This document shows positions 63,087 to 64,000 of a stretch of 64,000 nucleotides of DNA, in pieces. Location: contig NZ_JADIKC010000008.1 in the NCBI RefSeq assembly GCF_016905005.1, positions 100,538 through 164,537 of the forward strand. The letters are read 5' to 3'. Every line of letters starts with the position of its first letter. Position 1 is the first letter of the stretch. The notes under the pieces are model-generated. The model ran no database searches and had not been told where the DNA came from. It worked only from the letters and a program-made list of their open reading frames with translations. The DNA is from Dyella kyungheensis (lineage in GTDB: Bacteria; Pseudomonadota; Gammaproteobacteria; Xanthomonadales; Rhodanobacteraceae). The translations under genes were made by a program, and so were the position numbers.

Positions 63087-63110
63087 GTCCGCTTCCGACC
63101 CGAAGCGGAC
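63087..63110 (+). repeat. Repeat copy 4 (perfect inverted repeat)
   Basis: GTCCGCTTC (63087-63095) and GAAGCGGAC (63102-63110) pair perfectly over 9 bp around CGACCC. It is followed by ATTCCTTTTA, so it could also end transcription. It starts 16 bp after the preceding stop. Confidence 0.8.
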
Positions 63111-63131
63111 ATTCCTTTTAACGGATGATCC

Positions 63132-63230
63132 ATGAGTTTTGGCGAGCGGTTGGCTCAAAAAAGGAGAAGGGACATGGCTACTCTCGAACGAGCGATAGCA
63201 ATCCCGGCGCCGGAAATCCAGCATGAGTGA
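63132..63230 (+). pseudogene. Short fused remnant of a longer gene start
   Basis: A 32-codon frame opens MSFGERLAQKRRRD, like the start of an XRE-type regulator, and contains a second start MATLERAIAI preceded by AAGGAGAAGGGAC, like the first residues of HD-domain RelA/SpoT-type proteins. It stops at 63230, overlapping the next start (63223) by 8 bp. Both similarities are short, so this is a tentative call; it may instead be a leader peptide for the next gene. Confidence 0.35.
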
Positions 63231-63501
63231 GTACAAATACTACGCAGTCAGCTACCCAATGGGGACCGTGCGAGCAATCTATAGAAGCGTGAGCACTTCG
63301 CCTTCCGACTTTGGGCTGCATGGTTTGTGGCGAGCCAAGAAGGATGGCTCTTGGTCAGATAGTGATGCTGATGTTGAGCCGCTGTTGAACGACTTCATGA
63401 GAGGCGACTTTGATCTAGTTGATGACGAGATCACTGAAGAGCAAGCGAACGCATATTTAAGTCAGTGGCGCTCAAGTGGATGTTGGCCGGGCCGCGAGTA
63501 G
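63223..63501 (+). CDS. Small hypothetical protein, lower GC
   Basis: A 92-residue soluble acidic protein with many aromatic residues (KYYAVSYPMGTVRAIYRSV, GLHGLWRAKKDGSWSD, EITEEQANAYLSQWRSS). No family is recognised; size and composition fit an immunity or cassette-type protein. Its base composition is clearly less GC-rich than the rest of the window, suggesting transfer. Repeat copy 5 follows 30 bp after the stop. Confidence 0.6.
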   Translation: MSEYKYYAVSYPMGTVRAIYRSVSTSPSDFGLHGLWRAKKDGSWSDSDADVEPLLNDFMRGDFDLVDDEITEEQANAYLSQWRSSGCWPGRE

Positions 63502-63530
63502 ACAGTGGGCAAGCTGTTGGGGCGCACAAG

Positions 63531-63554
63531 GTCTGCTTCCGACCCATAGCGGAC
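63531..63554 (+). repeat. Repeat copy 5
   Basis: GTCTGCTTCC followed by GACCCATAGCGGAC; the outer arms GTCTGCT/AGCGGAC pair with one wobble and the centre CCGACCCAT is conserved. It starts 30 bp after the preceding stop. Confidence 0.75.
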
Positions 63555-63582
63555 GGATTGGGCAGAGCTCATGGGAGGGGAG

Positions 63583-63837
63583 ATGCAGTTCAAAGTGGAA
63601 TACATATCCAGGTCAGAACCGTCGCCTTGCGTGATAGTCCGGCAGGTAGGGATTGGCAGTTTTGAGCTTGGTCCGAAACCGGCCCTCGATGGGATACCGG
63701 TTGCTCGACGCATTAGCCAGCCTCGGTCCTTAAAGCCCGATGGCACGCCCGACCCGTTCGTCTTTGCCTTCCAACTACTTTCGCGCGCAGATCTATCCCG
63801 GCTGACGGTCGGGCAGGTTGTGGAATTGGTAGGCTGA
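63583..63837 (+). CDS. Small hypothetical protein
   Basis: An 84-residue soluble protein (starts QFKVEYISRSEPSPCVIV; ends FQLLSRADLSRLTVGQVVELVG). A beta-strand-rich N-terminus and a helical C-terminus are suggested. No family is recognised. ATG 63583 is chosen because GGAGGGGAG ends directly before it; ATG 63571 in frame is less likely. Half of a repeat copy (63846 onward) follows 9 bp after the stop. Confidence 0.55.
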   Translation: MQFKVEYISRSEPSPCVIVRQVGIGSFELGPKPALDGIPVARRISQPRSLKPDGTPDPFVFAFQLLSRADLSRLTVGQVVELVG

Positions 63838-63845
63838 ACCGGGAC

Positions 63846-63918
63846 GTCTGCTTTCGACTGCGGCTTCAGCCGGTCAACGCAACACACTATAGACGCCCAA
63901 GCGTGAGGAGTGTTGCCC
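63846..63918 (+). mobile_element. Half repeat copy joined to IS30-type left end
   Basis: GTCTGCTTTCGAC (63846-63858) matches the left half of the 24-bp repeat. The following bases (to 63883) do not; they match the lone sequence at 45100-45133 at 29 of 34 positions counted from 63850, and precede a transposase start. The element probably inserted into a sixth repeat copy; the exact boundary cannot be fixed. Confidence 0.5.
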
Positions 63919-64000
63919 ATGGCTATGCCCCGGAAGCATTTCACAGACGCGGATCGGACCCTGATATGGGACCGATGGCAGCAAGGTGAGTCGCTACATC
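63919..64000 (+). CDS. IS30-family transposase, N-terminus only
   Basis: The last 82 bp encode MAMPRKHFTDADRTLIWDRW and QQGESLH, matching the N-terminal helix-turn-helix of IS30-family transposases (the D-x-x-L-I-W-x-R-W-x-x-G-E-S-L pattern). The rest, including the DDE domain, lies outside the window. GAGGAG lies 10 bp upstream of ATG 63919; ATG 63925 is an alternative. This is a partial gene, cut by the window edge. Confidence 0.7.
   Translation, partial: MAMPRKHFTDADRTLIWDRWQQGESLH

Overview
The window is GC-rich, densely packed bacterial chromosome. Its genes point to a gammaproteobacterium of the Xanthomonadales/Lysobacterales, probably Rhodanobacteraceae (Dyella, Luteibacter or Rhodanobacter type). 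The reasons are three TonB-dependent receptors (TBDRs), TPR-sulfotransferase fusions, a LuxR plus DUF4199 pair, and a PQQ-dependent dehydrogenase beside a PQQ receptor. This is inferred from gene content only; there is no rRNA or tRNA to confirm it.

Layout. 0-11 kb: a partial class III aminotransferase faces an IclR regulator across two tandem palindromes. The regulator overlaps a 3-oxoadipyl-CoA thiolase-like gene, which overlaps a secreted M20 peptidase; a TPR-sulfotransferase and a TBDR follow. After a strong terminator come a structured leader, a second sulfotransferase and a decayed gene. 11-19 kb: acetyltransferases, a membrane-anchored LuxR protein with DUF4199, a truncated haemoglobin facing a YdeP-type molybdopterin oxidoreductase, and a secreted GH95-like glycosidase. 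18.8-23.6 kb: a second TBDR plus TPR-sulfotransferase pair on the minus strand. 24-27.5 kb: gltS and a DUF1611 (DgcN-like) gene with a divergent LysR gene, suggesting D-glutamate use.

28.3-40.2 kb: a two-partner secretion locus with a 3189-residue exoprotein carrying 29 YDG-type repeats and its outer-membrane TpsB transporter. 40.2-45 kb: a GntR-TetR chimeric regulator facing an FAD monooxygenase, an unknown membrane protein, and a Tat-exported M24 peptidase. 45.2-48 kb: a partner-switching module (STAS protein plus a sensor joining PP2C phosphatase and anti-sigma-type kinase). 48-52 kb: chrA, an SDR, an AraC regulator and a small membrane protein. 52-56 kb: a periplasmic cytochrome c/PQQ dehydrogenase divergent from a receptor that closely resembles PqqU (YncD), the PQQ importer.

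56-60 kb: a DUF418 membrane protein, a LysR-MFS divergent pair and a VOC protein. 60.5-64 kb: six small plus-strand genes, each followed within about 30 bp by a copy of one short inverted repeat, so the stretch looks like a cassette array. It ends in the 5' end of an IS30-type transposase. The observations most worth following are the repeated TBDR/sulfotransferase association, the cassette-like array and the PqqU/PQQ-dehydrogenase pair.
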